64,000 nt of DNA from Rhizobium mayense (GTDB lineage Bacteria; Pseudomonadota; Alphaproteobacteria; Rhizobiales; Rhizobiaceae): NCBI RefSeq assembly GCF_030272705.1, contig NZ_JARFYM010000028.1:25457-89456 (forward strand), written 5' to 3'. Every line of letters starts with the position of its first letter. The first letter of the stretch is position 1. Below, piece by piece: positions 43,323 to 51,961 of the stretch. The position numbers and the translations under genes were made by a program. The notes below the pieces were generated by a model, which worked only from the letters and a program-made list of their open reading frames with translations, was not told where the DNA came from and did no database searches.

Positions 43323-45307
43323 TCCGCCGGCTCCAAGATTGGGCGGGCGGGCTTTGCTTTGCGGCTCGGCGCGCCGACGCGCAGGCGGCGGTCGCTGAGC
43401 GAGACGAAGCCGCCCAGCGCCATGACGATGGCGCCGCCCCAGATGCAGATGATGAAGGGTTTCCACCAGATGCGCACAACCATGCCGCCATCATTGGTGG
43501 GATCGCCGAGCGAGACGTAAAGCTGGCTCAGGCCGAGCGTCAGGATGCCCGCTTCGGTCGTAGCGGTGCGGCTGGCGGTGAAGAGTCGTTTGGAAGACGA
43601 GACGCTGGCGACGACGGTGCCGCCGCGGCTGACCGTGAAGCGGGCGCGATCCTCGGTGTAATTCGGGCCGACACCCGGCTGAATGCCTTCGAAGCGCAGT
43701 GTATAGCCGCCGATATCAGCGGTGCCGCCCGGTTTCATCTCGGTGATGTTTTCAGTCTGGAATGTCGAGACCGCGACGATGCCGAGGACGGTGATGCCGA
43801 GCCCGGCATGGGCAAGCGCTGTCCCGAAGGCCGAGCGCGGCAGACCGATCAGCCGCCGCCACGCGACATTGCCCGCCACCTTGCCGATGCCGGCGCGATA
43901 CCAGAGATCAGCGACCGCACCGAAGACCAGGAAGAATCCAGCGGCCAGGCCGAAAACGGCAAGCACTGGCCCGCCATGACGGACGTAGAAAAAAGTGAGA
44001 CCAGCGATCAAGGCGAGGCCGGCGGCAACATAGAGCCGCTGCAGCACGCCGAGCAGATCGCCGCGCTTCCAGGCAAGCAGCGGCCCGAAGGGAACGGCGA
44101 TCAGGATCGGCGTCATCAGCAGGCCGAAGGTCATGTTGAAGAAGGGAGGGCCGACCGAAATCTTGTCGCCGGTCAAGGTCTCCAGCGCCAGCGGATAGAG
44201 GGTGCCGGTCAGGACCGTGCCGCAGGCGACCGTCAGGATGAGATTGTTCAGCACCAGCGATCCCTCGCGCGAGATCGGCGCGAACAGGCCGCCGGCTGCG
44301 AGCCGTGGTGCGCGAAAGGCAAAGAGCGCCAGGGCACCGCCTATGAAGACGAAGAGGATGCAGAGGATGAAGATGCCGCGCGTTGGGTCGCTGGCGAAGG
44401 AATGCACCGAGGTCAGCACGCCGGAGCGCACCAGGAAGGTGCCGAGCAGCGACAGGGAGAAGGTCAGGATCGCTAACAATACTGTCCAGATCTTCAGCGC
44501 GTCGCGCTTCTCCATAACGAGCGCAGAATGGAGGAGCGCCGTGCCGGCGAGCCAGGGCATGAAGGAGGCGTTCTCTACTGGATCCCAAAACCACCAGCCG
44601 CCCCAGCCGAGTTCGTAATAGGCCCAATAGGAACCCATGGCGATGCCCAGCGTCAGAAAGGTCCAGGCAGCCAGCGTCCAGGGACGAACCCAGCGCGCCC
44701 AGGCGGCGTCTATGCGGCCTTCGAGCAAAGCGGCGATAGCGAAGGAGAAGCAGACGGAAAACCCGACATAACCGAGATAGAGCAGCGGCGGGTGGATCGC
44801 CAGACCGATATCCTGCAGCACCGGATTAAGGTCCTTGCCCTCCGCCGGGGCGGGATCGAGACGGAGAAACGGATTGGAGGTCAGGAGAATGAAGAGCAGA
44901 AAAGCCGACGATATCCAGGACTGCACGGCAAGTACATTTGAGCGCAGCGTGTCCGGCAGATTGCGCCCGAACAGCGCCACCATGGCGCTGAACAGAGCCA
45001 GGATCAGCAGCCAGAGCATCATCGATCCCTCATGATTGCCCCAGACGCCGGAGATCTTGAAGATCAGTGGCATCAGCGAATGGGAATTCTCCCAGACGTT
45101 CAGTACGGAGAAATCGGAGGCGACATAGGCATAGGTCAAGACGCCGAAGGAAAAGGCGACCAAGGCGAACATGACGACGGCGCCGACCGGTGCGATGTCC
45201 ATCATCGACACGTCGCCCCGTCGCGCGCCGATCACCGGGATGATGGAGACGATGATCGCCGTCGCGAGCGCCAGCACCAGGGCGTAGTGTCCAAGCTCGA
45301 TGATCAT
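43319..45307 (-). CDS. cycK: Haem lyase CcmF/CycK
   Basis: A 662-residue, about 15-helix membrane protein with the tryptophan-rich WWD domain (GWGGWWFWDPVENASFMPWL) and conserved histidines flanking it. It attaches haem from CcmE to apocytochrome c with CcmH/I. The ATG at 45307 (MIIELGHYALV) overlaps the cycJ stop by four bases. The frame extends 24 bases further but into cycJ. Confidence 0.96.
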   Translation of the reverse strand: MIIELGHYALVLALATAIIVSIIPVIGARRGDVSMMDIAPVGAVVMFALVAFSFGVLTYAYVASDFSVLNVWENSHSLMPLIFKISGVWGNHEGSMMLWLLILALFSAMVALFGRNLPDTLRSNVLAVQSWISSAFLLFILLTSNPFLRLDPAPAEGKDLNPVLQDIGLAIHPPLLYLGYVGFSVCFSFAIAALLEGRIDAAWARWVRPWTLAAWTFLTLGIAMGSYWAYYELGWGGWWFWDPVENASFMPWLAGTALLHSALVMEKRDALKIWTVLLAILTFSLSLLGTFLVRSGVLTSVHSFASDPTRGIFILCILFVFIGGALALFAFRAPRLAAGGLFAPISREGSLVLNNLILTVACGTVLTGTLYPLALETLTGDKISVGPPFFNMTFGLLMTPILIAVPFGPLLAWKRGDLLGVLQRLYVAAGLALIAGLTFFYVRHGGPVLAVFGLAAGFFLVFGAVADLWYRAGIGKVAGNVAWRRLIGLPRSAFGTALAHAGLGITVLGIVAVSTFQTENITEMKPGGTADIGGYTLRFEGIQPGVGPNYTEDRARFTVSRGGTVVASVSSSKRLFTASRTATTEAGILTLGLSQLYVSLGDPTNDGGMVVRIWWKPFIICIWGGAIVMALGGFVSLSDRRLRVGAPSRKAKPARPILEPAE

Positions 45308-45753
45308 TGGCCTGCTTCCTCGCCCTTCCACACGCCATCCGCCTTCAGCTTTTCGGCGACTTCCTTCGGCATGTAGCGCTCATCATGCTTGGCAAGCACG
45401 CTGTCGGCAACAAAGACATCGTTGCCCTGCTCGAACCTACCTTCGGTGACCACCCCCTGCCCCTCGCGGAAGAGATCGGGCAGGATGCCATTATATTTGA
45501 CTTTGATCGCATCGGTGCCGTCGGTGACGGAAAATTGAACCTGCGTTCCTTCACCGCGCACCAAACTTCCCTCACCGACGAGACCGCCGAGGCGGATCAG
45601 CGTGCCGGCGCTGACCGGGGTCTTGGCGAGATCGGCCGGCATGTAGAAATAGGCCACAGACTGGCTGAAGGCGAAGAGGACAAGCAGCACGGCGGCGGCG
45701 ATGAAGCCCATGCCGCCGGCAATGACAGCCAGACGTTTCTGCTTGCGGGTCAT
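45304..45753 (-). CDS. cycJ: Haem chaperone CcmE/CycJ
   Basis: 149 residues: one membrane helix (about 9-31) and a periplasmic OB-fold. The covalent haem ligand is H123 in LAKHDERYMP. It carries haem from CcmC to CcmF. It overlaps cycH and cycK by four bases on each side. Confidence 0.96.
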   Translation of the reverse strand: MTRKQKRLAVIAGGMGFIAAAVLLVLFAFSQSVAYFYMPADLAKTPVSAGTLIRLGGLVGEGSLVRGEGTQVQFSVTDGTDAIKVKYNGILPDLFREGQGVVTEGRFEQGNDVFVADSVLAKHDERYMPKEVAEKLKADGVWKGEEAGQ

Positions 45754-46898
45754 TGCTGCGTCACCTCCGTCGGCAGTCCCAGCTCCTTCGCCAGCGCCAA
45801 AAGCTGCTGCCCTTCGCCGCCGCCAGCGGGGAAAGTCTTCAGGCCACGCTTCAATGCCTCCACCGCGCGGTCCTTGTCATTCAGCACGACGTAGGAGCGG
45901 ATCAACCGCATCCAGCCCTCGAAATTCCGGGGATCTTCGTTGAGCTTGGCATCCAGGCTCTCGACCATGCCACGGATCATCTGCAGACGGTCGCCATTGT
46001 TCATGGCATTTGCGGCCGCAATCTGCTCGGCGGTCGGATTCCCCGGCGCATTGGGGTTTGCCGAACCTTGGGCCATATCAGCCGTGCTGCCGTTCTTGGC
46101 GATATGGTCGTTGACGGCGGCCATCCATGGCGCATCGGCGGGCGATCGTTTCGCCAGAGCCTCGAAGGCCGTCTTTGCTTCAGCCGCCTTGCCATCCTGC
46201 TCCAGCGCCAAGGCAAGGTAGAACAGCGCGCGGGGGTTATCGGCATCGAGCGCCAGCGATTGCTGCATTGTACTGCGGGCCTCAGCCGTCACGACGCCGT
46301 CGGCCTTCATAACCAGAACCTCGCCCAGACTGCCGAGCCGTTCGGCGCTGGTGCCGAGCAGGCGAATGACATTGCGATAGGCAAGTTCGGCATCACCGAT
46401 GCGGTTGGTCTTGAAGTAGATCGGCGCCAACACTTCCCAACCCTTGCCGTCGTCCGGATGTTGCGCCAGATGCCGCTCGACTTTGACGATCGAGATAGCG
46501 AGATCGTTGCCGGGGTGTTCAAGGCGCGCTTCCAGTGGCTGGGAGGGCAAGCCGGGATTGCCCTTGGCGAGATAAAGACAGAGGCCGACGAGCGGCAGCA
46601 GGATGATGATGAAGGCCTGCGAGAAGCGGTAGCCGCCTGCCGGCTGTTTTGCCGCGCTCGGTCCGGCATTCGAAACCGCAAGAAGGCGGCGGCCGATTTC
46701 GGCACGGGCGTAGCCTGCCTCTTCCGGAGAGATCAGGCCGCCCGCGAGATCGCGGTCCAGCTCGCGAAGCTGGTCGCGATAGACGGCGGCCTCGCCAGCA
46801 TGACCATCCTCAGCCACCTTTGCTCCGCGCAGAAGGGGATAGAGCAGGACGGCGCCGACAATCGCCGTCAGAACGGCTACTAGAATCCAGAACAGCAT
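45750..46898 (-). CDS. cycH: Cytochrome c maturation protein CcmI/CycH
   Basis: 382 residues: two membrane helices (about 3-22 and 90-110), then a periplasmic TPR domain (about 125-380) with ALDADNPRALFYLALALEQ. It holds apocytochrome c for the haem lyase. The ATG at 46898 starts the first helix; the longer frame is rejected. First gene of the cycHJKL operon. In rhizobia, loss of this operon also affects siderophore production and symbiosis. Confidence 0.94.
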   Translation of the reverse strand: MLFWILVAVLTAIVGAVLLYPLLRGAKVAEDGHAGEAAVYRDQLRELDRDLAGGLISPEEAGYARAEIGRRLLAVSNAGPSAAKQPAGGYRFSQAFIIILLPLVGLCLYLAKGNPGLPSQPLEARLEHPGNDLAISIVKVERHLAQHPDDGKGWEVLAPIYFKTNRIGDAELAYRNVIRLLGTSAERLGSLGEVLVMKADGVVTAEARSTMQQSLALDADNPRALFYLALALEQDGKAAEAKTAFEALAKRSPADAPWMAAVNDHIAKNGSTADMAQGSANPNAPGNPTAEQIAAANAMNNGDRLQMIRGMVESLDAKLNEDPRNFEGWMRLIRSYVVLNDKDRAVEALKRGLKTFPAGGGEGQQLLALAKELGLPTEVTQQ

Positions 46899-46996
46899 AG
46901 ACGCCCAATACTTTAACGGCGCGCGTATTCCAACCGTCAAAGCCTCATTGACGAAGATTTGAGGCGTTTAGCCGCGTTTTTCAAGTTTGCGGAATT

Positions 46997-47428
46997 CTAG
47001 TTCAATGGCGTCCATGTGCCGTCGTCGTTGCGGCAGGCAGCGCCCCTCGCCTGCGTTGGCTTGCCGTCGACCGTGATCGTGTGGGTATATTGGCGGCAGT
47101 TTTGCGAACCGACCTGATAGGGTGCTGCGGCCACGACCTCACCGGTGACGTTCTTGCCGGTCCAGGCGACCGGCTGGCCGAGCGGGGCTGTTTCCAGCGC
47201 CCGATATTCCGCTTCCAAGGCTCGTTGCTTATCATTGTCGCTGAGCTTGATGCCGGTGCGGCCGACGATGCCGCCCTCAAGAGCCGCGATATAGCGCGTC
47301 GAGGCCGCAGGCTTGCCCGGAGAGAGAAAGCCGGTGACGCCACCTTTGCCACTCGTGGTCGTGCAGGCGGAAAGGACGATGGCGGCAAAAAGGGATGGAG
47401 CAATCAGAAAAAAGGTGCGAAGCTTCAT
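46997..47428 (-). CDS. Small outer-membrane lipoprotein, 17-kDa surface antigen-like C-terminal domain
   Basis: 143 residues. A lipoprotein signal with lipobox VLSAC (C22) is followed by a Gly/Thr-rich linker. The C-terminal SQNCRQYTHTITVDGKP and ACRNDDGTW pattern is the conserved ending of RT0821/Lpp0805-type surface proteins. The two Cys could form a disulfide. It lies between feuQ (upstream on the same strand, 91-base gap) and cycH. Role unknown, probably envelope. Confidence 0.82.
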   Translation of the reverse strand: MKLRTFFLIAPSLFAAIVLSACTTTSGKGGVTGFLSPGKPAASTRYIAALEGGIVGRTGIKLSDNDKQRALEAEYRALETAPLGQPVAWTGKNVTGEVVAAAPYQVGSQNCRQYTHTITVDGKPTQARGAACRNDDGTWTPLN

Positions 47429-47519
47429 ACAACCGAACCAGTATCAACGAGTAAAACTAGAGGTACTGCGATGCGGCATCAGCATGGCGCACCGCATCTT
47501 TCTGGCATCATGCCGGGCA

Positions 47520-48917
47520 TCACGCAACATCCTTTGTCACCCCCGGTAGAATTAGGCTGGCGCGAAGTCCGCCCCAGGAGCCGCGCGACAATTCGAGCCG
47601 CCCCTGATATTCGTTGGTGATTTCGCTGACGATCGACAGACCGAGGCCGGTGCCCGGCTTACTTTCATCCAGCCGGCGGCCGCGCTTCATCGCCTCGCGG
47701 ATCTGATCCGGCTCCAGGCCCGGGCCGTCGTCCTCCACCACGAGTTCCACCCAGTGACGCCGCGCCGGATCGATGCCCTTCACCTCCGCCGGCGCTTCAT
47801 TGGCGGCAACGCGCACCTTACGCTCGGCAAAGCGCGCGGCGTTTTCCAGGAGGTTGCCGACCGTTTCCTCCAGATCCTGCTGCTCCATGGCAAGCGACAG
47901 GTTCGGTGAAACGGAAAGCTCGAACTCCTTATCGGCATTGAGCCGACGCATGACGCGTACAAGCCGTTCCAGCGCCGGCTCCGCGTCGGTGCGCGCGAGC
48001 ACGGATTCGCGCTGCGCGGCGATGCGGGCGCGGTTGAGATAGGATTGCACCTGCCCCTGCATGACCTCGGCCTGGTTCTTGACGAGATCGCCGTGGGAGC
48101 GCTCCAGCACGCGGGATTCGTTGAGCAGGACCGCAATCGGCGTCTTCAACGAATGGGCGAGATTGCCGACCTGCATGCGCGCCCGCTCGACGATGCGGCG
48201 GTTGCTATCGATCAGCGCGTTGACCTCGTTGGCGAGCGGCAGGATTTCACGCGGGAATTCCCCCTGCAATCGCTCGCTCTCGCCGGCGCGGATGCGCTCC
48301 AGCGCCGCCCGTGCCTTATCGAGCGGCTTGAGGCCATAGAGAATGGCGAGCGCGTTGACGACAAGGCTGCCGACACCGAAGCCGACGAGCGCGAAATAGA
48401 GGCTGTGAGAGAAATTGCGGACATCGTCCTCCACCACGGCGACATTGCCGGTGACGCGGAAGCGTGCGGCGCGGCCGTCAGTGTCAAGCACGACCTCGGT
48501 TTCGGCGACTTGCACCCGGTTTCCGAAGGCGTCGGTGACGATGTAGTAACGTTCGTAATTCTTGTCGAAAGGCGCTTCCAGCACCGAAAGAACGGGCAGG
48601 CTCGAGGCGCCGAGCGACGGGGAAACCAACGGCGTTGCCGTATAGGTCCCCAGCGGTTCGACCATCCAGTACCAACCCGTCTTCGGCTGGGCGAAACGCA
48701 GGTCGCCAAGCTGCGGGCTGCCGGACAGCGCCCCTTGATCGCCGATCGTGACCGAGTTGATGACGTTATAGAGCTGCGCCCTCAAGAGATCCTGAAAACC
48801 GCGTTCGGCACTCTTGCGATAGATATTGGAGATGACGAGGCCAATCACCACCAGCGCCACCGCGGACCAGAGTGTGGTCAACAGCAGAACGCGAGCGGTT
48901 AGCGACTTAATTCGCAT
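47520..48917 (-). CDS. feuQ: FeuQ-like sensor histidine kinase
   Basis: 465 residues: membrane helix (about 8-28), periplasmic domain (about 35-165), second helix (about 175-195), HAMP-like linker, HisKA NLAHSLKTPIAVLLNES and HATPase with ENAARFAE, VVEDDGPGLE and GTGLGLSIVSEI. This is the PhoQ-related type. The regulator gene upstream overlaps it by 11 bases. Position next to cycHJKL, as in Rhizobium, where feuPQ was found with that operon, supports FeuQ. The pair responds to osmolarity in Sinorhizobium and affects iron uptake in Rhizobium. Confidence 0.88.
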   Translation of the reverse strand: MRIKSLTARVLLLTTLWSAVALVVIGLVISNIYRKSAERGFQDLLRAQLYNVINSVTIGDQGALSGSPQLGDLRFAQPKTGWYWMVEPLGTYTATPLVSPSLGASSLPVLSVLEAPFDKNYERYYIVTDAFGNRVQVAETEVVLDTDGRAARFRVTGNVAVVEDDVRNFSHSLYFALVGFGVGSLVVNALAILYGLKPLDKARAALERIRAGESERLQGEFPREILPLANEVNALIDSNRRIVERARMQVGNLAHSLKTPIAVLLNESRVLERSHGDLVKNQAEVMQGQVQSYLNRARIAAQRESVLARTDAEPALERLVRVMRRLNADKEFELSVSPNLSLAMEQQDLEETVGNLLENAARFAERKVRVAANEAPAEVKGIDPARRHWVELVVEDDGPGLEPDQIREAMKRGRRLDESKPGTGLGLSIVSEITNEYQGRLELSRGSWGGLRASLILPGVTKDVA

Positions 48918-49578
48918 TGGTCGGCGCTTGGATGCGATAGCCGAGACCTCGAACAGTTTCGATCAGGTCGACACCCATCTTCCTGCGCAGACGGCCGACG
49001 AAAACCTCGATCGTATTGGAATCGCGGTCGAAATCCTGATCGTACATATGCTCGACCAGCTCCGTGCGCGAGACGACTTCACCCTTGTGATGCATAAGAT
49101 AGGCAAGCAGCCGATATTCATGCGAGGTAAGCTTCAGCGGTTTGCCGTCGACCGTGGCCTTCGAGCTTTTGGTATCGAGGCGCACCGGCCCGCAGATGAT
49201 TTCAGACGAAGAATGGCCGGCAGCGCGGCGGATCAACGCCCGGATGCGAGCCAGCACTTCTTCCACGTGGAAAGGCTTGGCGACGTAATCGTCGGCGCCC
49301 GCATCGATGCCGGCGACCTTGTCGCTCCAGCGATCGCGAGCAGTCAGGATCAGCACCGGCATTCCCCGGCCCGCGCCGCGCCATTTCTCCAGAACGGTGA
49401 TCCCGTCCATCTCCGGCAGGCCGATATCGAGGATGATCGCGTCATAGGGCTCGGTTTCGCCGAGGAAATGCCCCTCCTCGCCGTCGAAGGCGGTATCGAC
49501 CACATAACCCGCTTCTTTCAGGGCTTCTGCGAGCTGGCGGTTCAAATTGATATCGTCTTCGACTATGAGAATGCGCAT
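48907..49578 (-). CDS. feuP: FeuP-like OmpR/PhoP-family response regulator
   Basis: 223 residues. The receiver has acidic pair IVEDD, phospho-D in AIILDIGLPEMDG (about residue 51) and K in VAKPFHVEEV; the winged helix includes VVSRTELVEHMYDQ and RRKMGVDLIETVRGLGYR. The ATG at 49578 is the family start. It overlaps feuQ by 11 bases. In relatives FeuP activates ndvA and other osmoadaptation genes. A small exported protein gene lies 135 bases upstream on the same strand. Confidence 0.9.
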   Translation of the reverse strand: MRILIVEDDINLNRQLAEALKEAGYVVDTAFDGEEGHFLGETEPYDAIILDIGLPEMDGITVLEKWRGAGRGMPVLILTARDRWSDKVAGIDAGADDYVAKPFHVEEVLARIRALIRRAAGHSSSEIICGPVRLDTKSSKATVDGKPLKLTSHEYRLLAYLMHHKGEVVSRTELVEHMYDQDFDRDSNTIEVFVGRLRRKMGVDLIETVRGLGYRIQAPTNAN

Positions 49579-49713
49579 GTTTCGACCCAATTTCCCCGGT
49601 TCGAGAAATAGTACTGCAAATCAGGCCCGAGTGGAATCGCTCGGCCATAAGATTTTGCGTGAGATTCAAAGCGTTAGAGTGTTCCTAGTGTGTCGGTGTG
49701 AACGTGTTTCCAC

Positions 49714-49962
49714 CTACATCGGCACTTTCATGGTCACCTTGCGCGGCCGCTGGCCATTGCCCTGGACGAGAACAGTAATGACGCAGCTATCGCCTGACGG
49801 CTGTGCGGAAAGGAGCTGCCCCCCGGTCTTGGCAACGACTTCGGCGGCAGCCTCGCTGCAGTCACCGTTCGTACGCGCCACCATGGTCGGCGTTGGCGCC
49901 GGCAGAACAGCCGAGCCAGCCATAACGGCGGCCGCTGCTGCTATGCTCAAGAATGATGCCAT
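49714..49962 (-). CDS. feuN: Small exported protein, candidate FeuN (negative regulator of FeuPQ)
   Basis: 82 residues, chosen start ATG 49962. A signal peptide (about 1-22, MASFLSIAAAAAVMAGSAVL) precedes a 60-residue periplasmic domain with C35 and C60, which could pair. FeuN of Sinorhizobium is a periplasmic protein of about this size, encoded next to feuPQ, that restrains FeuQ. Size, localisation and position all fit. I have not aligned it, so the name is tentative. A longer start at 50010 is possible but would spoil the signal peptide. Confidence 0.65.
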   Translation of the reverse strand: MASFLSIAAAAAVMAGSAVLPAPTPTMVARTNGDCSEAAAEVVAKTGGQLLSAQPSGDSCVITVLVQGNGQRPRKVTMKVPM

Positions 49963-50538
49963 TATCCAGACTTCCCACGGGGACATTAACTTGAGCGAAT
50001 ATTTACCCAAACGCGTCTGAATGGCAAATGAATGGGCCGCAATTTTCCACGCGCAGAACGTGCGCGCAGGCGTCCATACCCTTTAAGACCCTGCGTTAAT
50101 TCGACCTGGAGACGACGGTTCGCCAGATGCTCCGAACCTCAGCCGCAAACCGGTCTCGATGACGCGCACGGTGATAGCGATCATTGTCTGTCAGTGACGG
50201 TTCGCGCTCGCGCACGACACAGGTTTGCGAGAGCAAGCCAAAAGTCAGTCATTTTTAATCTTTCTTGATTATCATAAACTCATAGGATCGCGACGATCGG
50301 CGATGCTTTATGGGCCGTTGCAACTGGCCTTCAAGTGTTTTGCCCACGTAAAACACTGCTATTTCCTTGAGTCTTTTGAATCGTTTGCCGCCAGATTTTC
50401 GAGCGTTGAATCGAAGGCGTGAGAAGTTGAGTCAGGAACTTCACGCGATGAATCCCAGTGCGACGAATTTGATTCCGCGAGACTATCCAGTCTTTTGAAA
50501 AGATTGCCGAATAGCTGTGCTCGCCGCGACGGATCGCG
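49963..50538. other. 576-base intergenic region, no gene supported
   Basis: Open frames here are short and have codon usage unlike genes. It contains a hairpin GTGTTTT/AAAACAC (50335-50356) and an imperfect direct repeat AGTCTTTTGAA-N4-TTGCCG at 50370-50390 and 50489-50509. It could hold a small RNA or decayed sequence. Confidence 0.45.
50370..50509 (+). repeat. Two copies of a 21-base imperfect direct repeat
   Basis: AGTCTTTTGAA-N4-TTGCCG occurs at 50370-50390 and 50489-50509, so 17 of 21 positions are identical. It lies in a gene-free region between feuN and the Dabb gene. Confidence 0.5.
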
Positions 50539-50847
50539 CTATACCGGCTCCCGCACCGCCGTTGTGCTCTCATAATCCGCTGCAATCCGCATCTCCCGCA
50601 GCGGGCGGACCCGTTCGATGGAAAGCTGGTAGTTCGGATGCGCCTTGTAGGCGGCAAGAGCCGCTTCGTCGTCGAATTCGCCGTAGACCACAAGATCAAC
50701 ATCGGTGCCGAGCTGATCGGTCTTCACATTCGTGCCGATCTCCAAGAGGCGCGCATGTGGAATGGCGGTCAGGATCGACAGGCCGGAACGGACCGCCTCA
50801 AGATTGGCGCGATCGGGAACGGTGAAGAAGACGATGTGGCGGATCAC
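50539..50847 (-). CDS. Dabb (stress-responsive alpha-beta barrel) family protein
   Basis: 102 residues, GTG start at 50847 with AAGGAGC seven bases upstream. IRHIVFFTVPD at the N terminus and DLVVYGEFDDEAALAAYKAHP are the Dabb signature. These proteins form dimeric ferredoxin-like barrels; bacterial roles are mostly unknown, and a few act as cyclases or in stress. It stands alone. Confidence 0.88.
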   Translation of the reverse strand: MIRHIVFFTVPDRANLEAVRSGLSILTAIPHARLLEIGTNVKTDQLGTDVDLVVYGEFDDEAALAAYKAHPNYQLSIERVRPLREMRIAADYESTTAVREPV

Positions 50848-51003
50848 GCGGAAGCTCCTTGTGCACATGCGAAGGCATGGCGCGATAGCATGCGTGCCTG
50901 ATTATTTCAACGAGGAGCCGGCCCCGGGCCGCCGTTTCGTCGCGTAAGGCTAAGAGAAGCGGACGCCTACAGCGCTGTTGATTCCTATGCTAGTCTTGCA
51001 ACC

Positions 51004-51333
51004 ATGACCAACGACGACCTTGTTGCCTTTGCGCTGAGCCTACCGGAAACGGTGGAGAGTTCGCATTTCAAGAACCGGGATTTTCGCATTCGCGGAAAGA
51101 TTTTCCTGACGCTTCCGACCCTGGAATTCTGCGTTGTCAAGCTGACGCCCGATCAGCAACAGATGGTGCTGGCAACAGTGTCGGAGCATATCCTCGCCGT
51201 GCCGGGTGGCTGGGGGCTCAAAGGCTGGACACGGCTTTTCCATCCTATCGTGGATGACGAAACAATACACGCGCTCGTGCGACAAGCGTGGCGCAACGTG
51301 GCGCCGAAATCTATGACTTTGCCGGGGGATTAG
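51004..51333 (+). CDS. MmcQ/YjbR family protein
   Basis: 109 residues with LSLPETVESSHFKNRDFRI, the characteristic start of MmcQ/YjbR proteins (DNA-binding-like fold, function unclear). The C-terminal WTRLFHP and LVRQAWRNVAPK also match. The last 23 bases overlap the convergent YcgN-like gene. Confidence 0.88.
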   Translation: MTNDDLVAFALSLPETVESSHFKNRDFRIRGKIFLTLPTLEFCVVKLTPDQQQMVLATVSEHILAVPGGWGLKGWTRLFHPIVDDETIHALVRQAWRNVAPKSMTLPGD

Positions 51334-51796
51334 CTTCCATGTCGTCTTCCACCGTCAACGGCCAATCGACGATGTAGTCTTCGAAATCATTGAGATCGAC
51401 ATCGTTTTCGCTGACCGTGCGACCGCGCGCGGAGACGCCGGCTATATGAACCGTTTCCGGATCGCCCGATATCAGCGGATGCCACCAGTAGAGGTCGCGA
51501 CCCTCGTTGACGAGGCGATAGGCGCAGGTCGGCGGCAGCCATTCCAGCTCCGGAACTTTTTCCGGCGTCAGCTGCACGCAATCGGGTACGAAATCCCAGC
51601 GGTTCGGATAGCTGGTGCAGCGACAACTTTCGCCGTCCATCAATTTGCAGCGGATCGAGGTGAAATAGACGTCGCCTGTATCCCACTCCTCGATCTTGTT
51701 GAGACAACAGAGACCGCAGCCATCGCAGAGGCTCTCCCATTCGGGCGTGCTCATCTCCGTCAGTGTCTTATTTTTCCAGAAAGGGGTATCGTCCAT
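51311..51796 (-). CDS. YcgN-family cysteine cluster protein
   Basis: 161 residues starting MDDTPFWKNKTLTEMS. The cysteine cluster CDGCGLCCLNK, with further Cys in CKLMD, CRCTSYP and DCVQLTP, is the UPF0260/YkgJ-like metal-binding motif (E. coli YcgN, 153 residues). It probably binds a zinc or iron-sulfur centre. Function unknown. The start at 51796 is chosen over the longer frame. Confidence 0.9.
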   Translation of the reverse strand: MDDTPFWKNKTLTEMSTPEWESLCDGCGLCCLNKIEEWDTGDVYFTSIRCKLMDGESCRCTSYPNRWDFVPDCVQLTPEKVPELEWLPPTCAYRLVNEGRDLYWWHPLISGDPETVHIAGVSARGRTVSENDVDLNDFEDYIVDWPLTVEDDMEANPPAKS

Positions 51797-51961
51797 CGTC
51801 GTCGTCCTCGCAGCTCGCGAGGGAAATGCGGGCCGCGGCATGCATGTCTCTTGTTCTTTTCCCTAAATCAACCAATTATTCAATCCGCCAATCTATGAGA
51901 GGATAGGCTTTGCGTATCCTTAGGGAACGCGCGAGGCAGTATTGTGGTCGGGAAGTAGAGC

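Noticed and set aside
43292..44476. 394-codon plus-strand open frame over cycK
   Set aside because: Its sequence is low-complexity and charged, typical of antisense frames; cycK is unambiguous.
50335..50356. GTGTTTT/AAAACAC hairpin as a terminator
   Set aside because: No GC-rich stem, no T-run and no gene ending nearby.
50331..50702. 123-codon minus-strand open frame
   Set aside because: Composition is Arg/Ser/Thr-rich as in shadow frames, and it overlaps the real Dabb gene.
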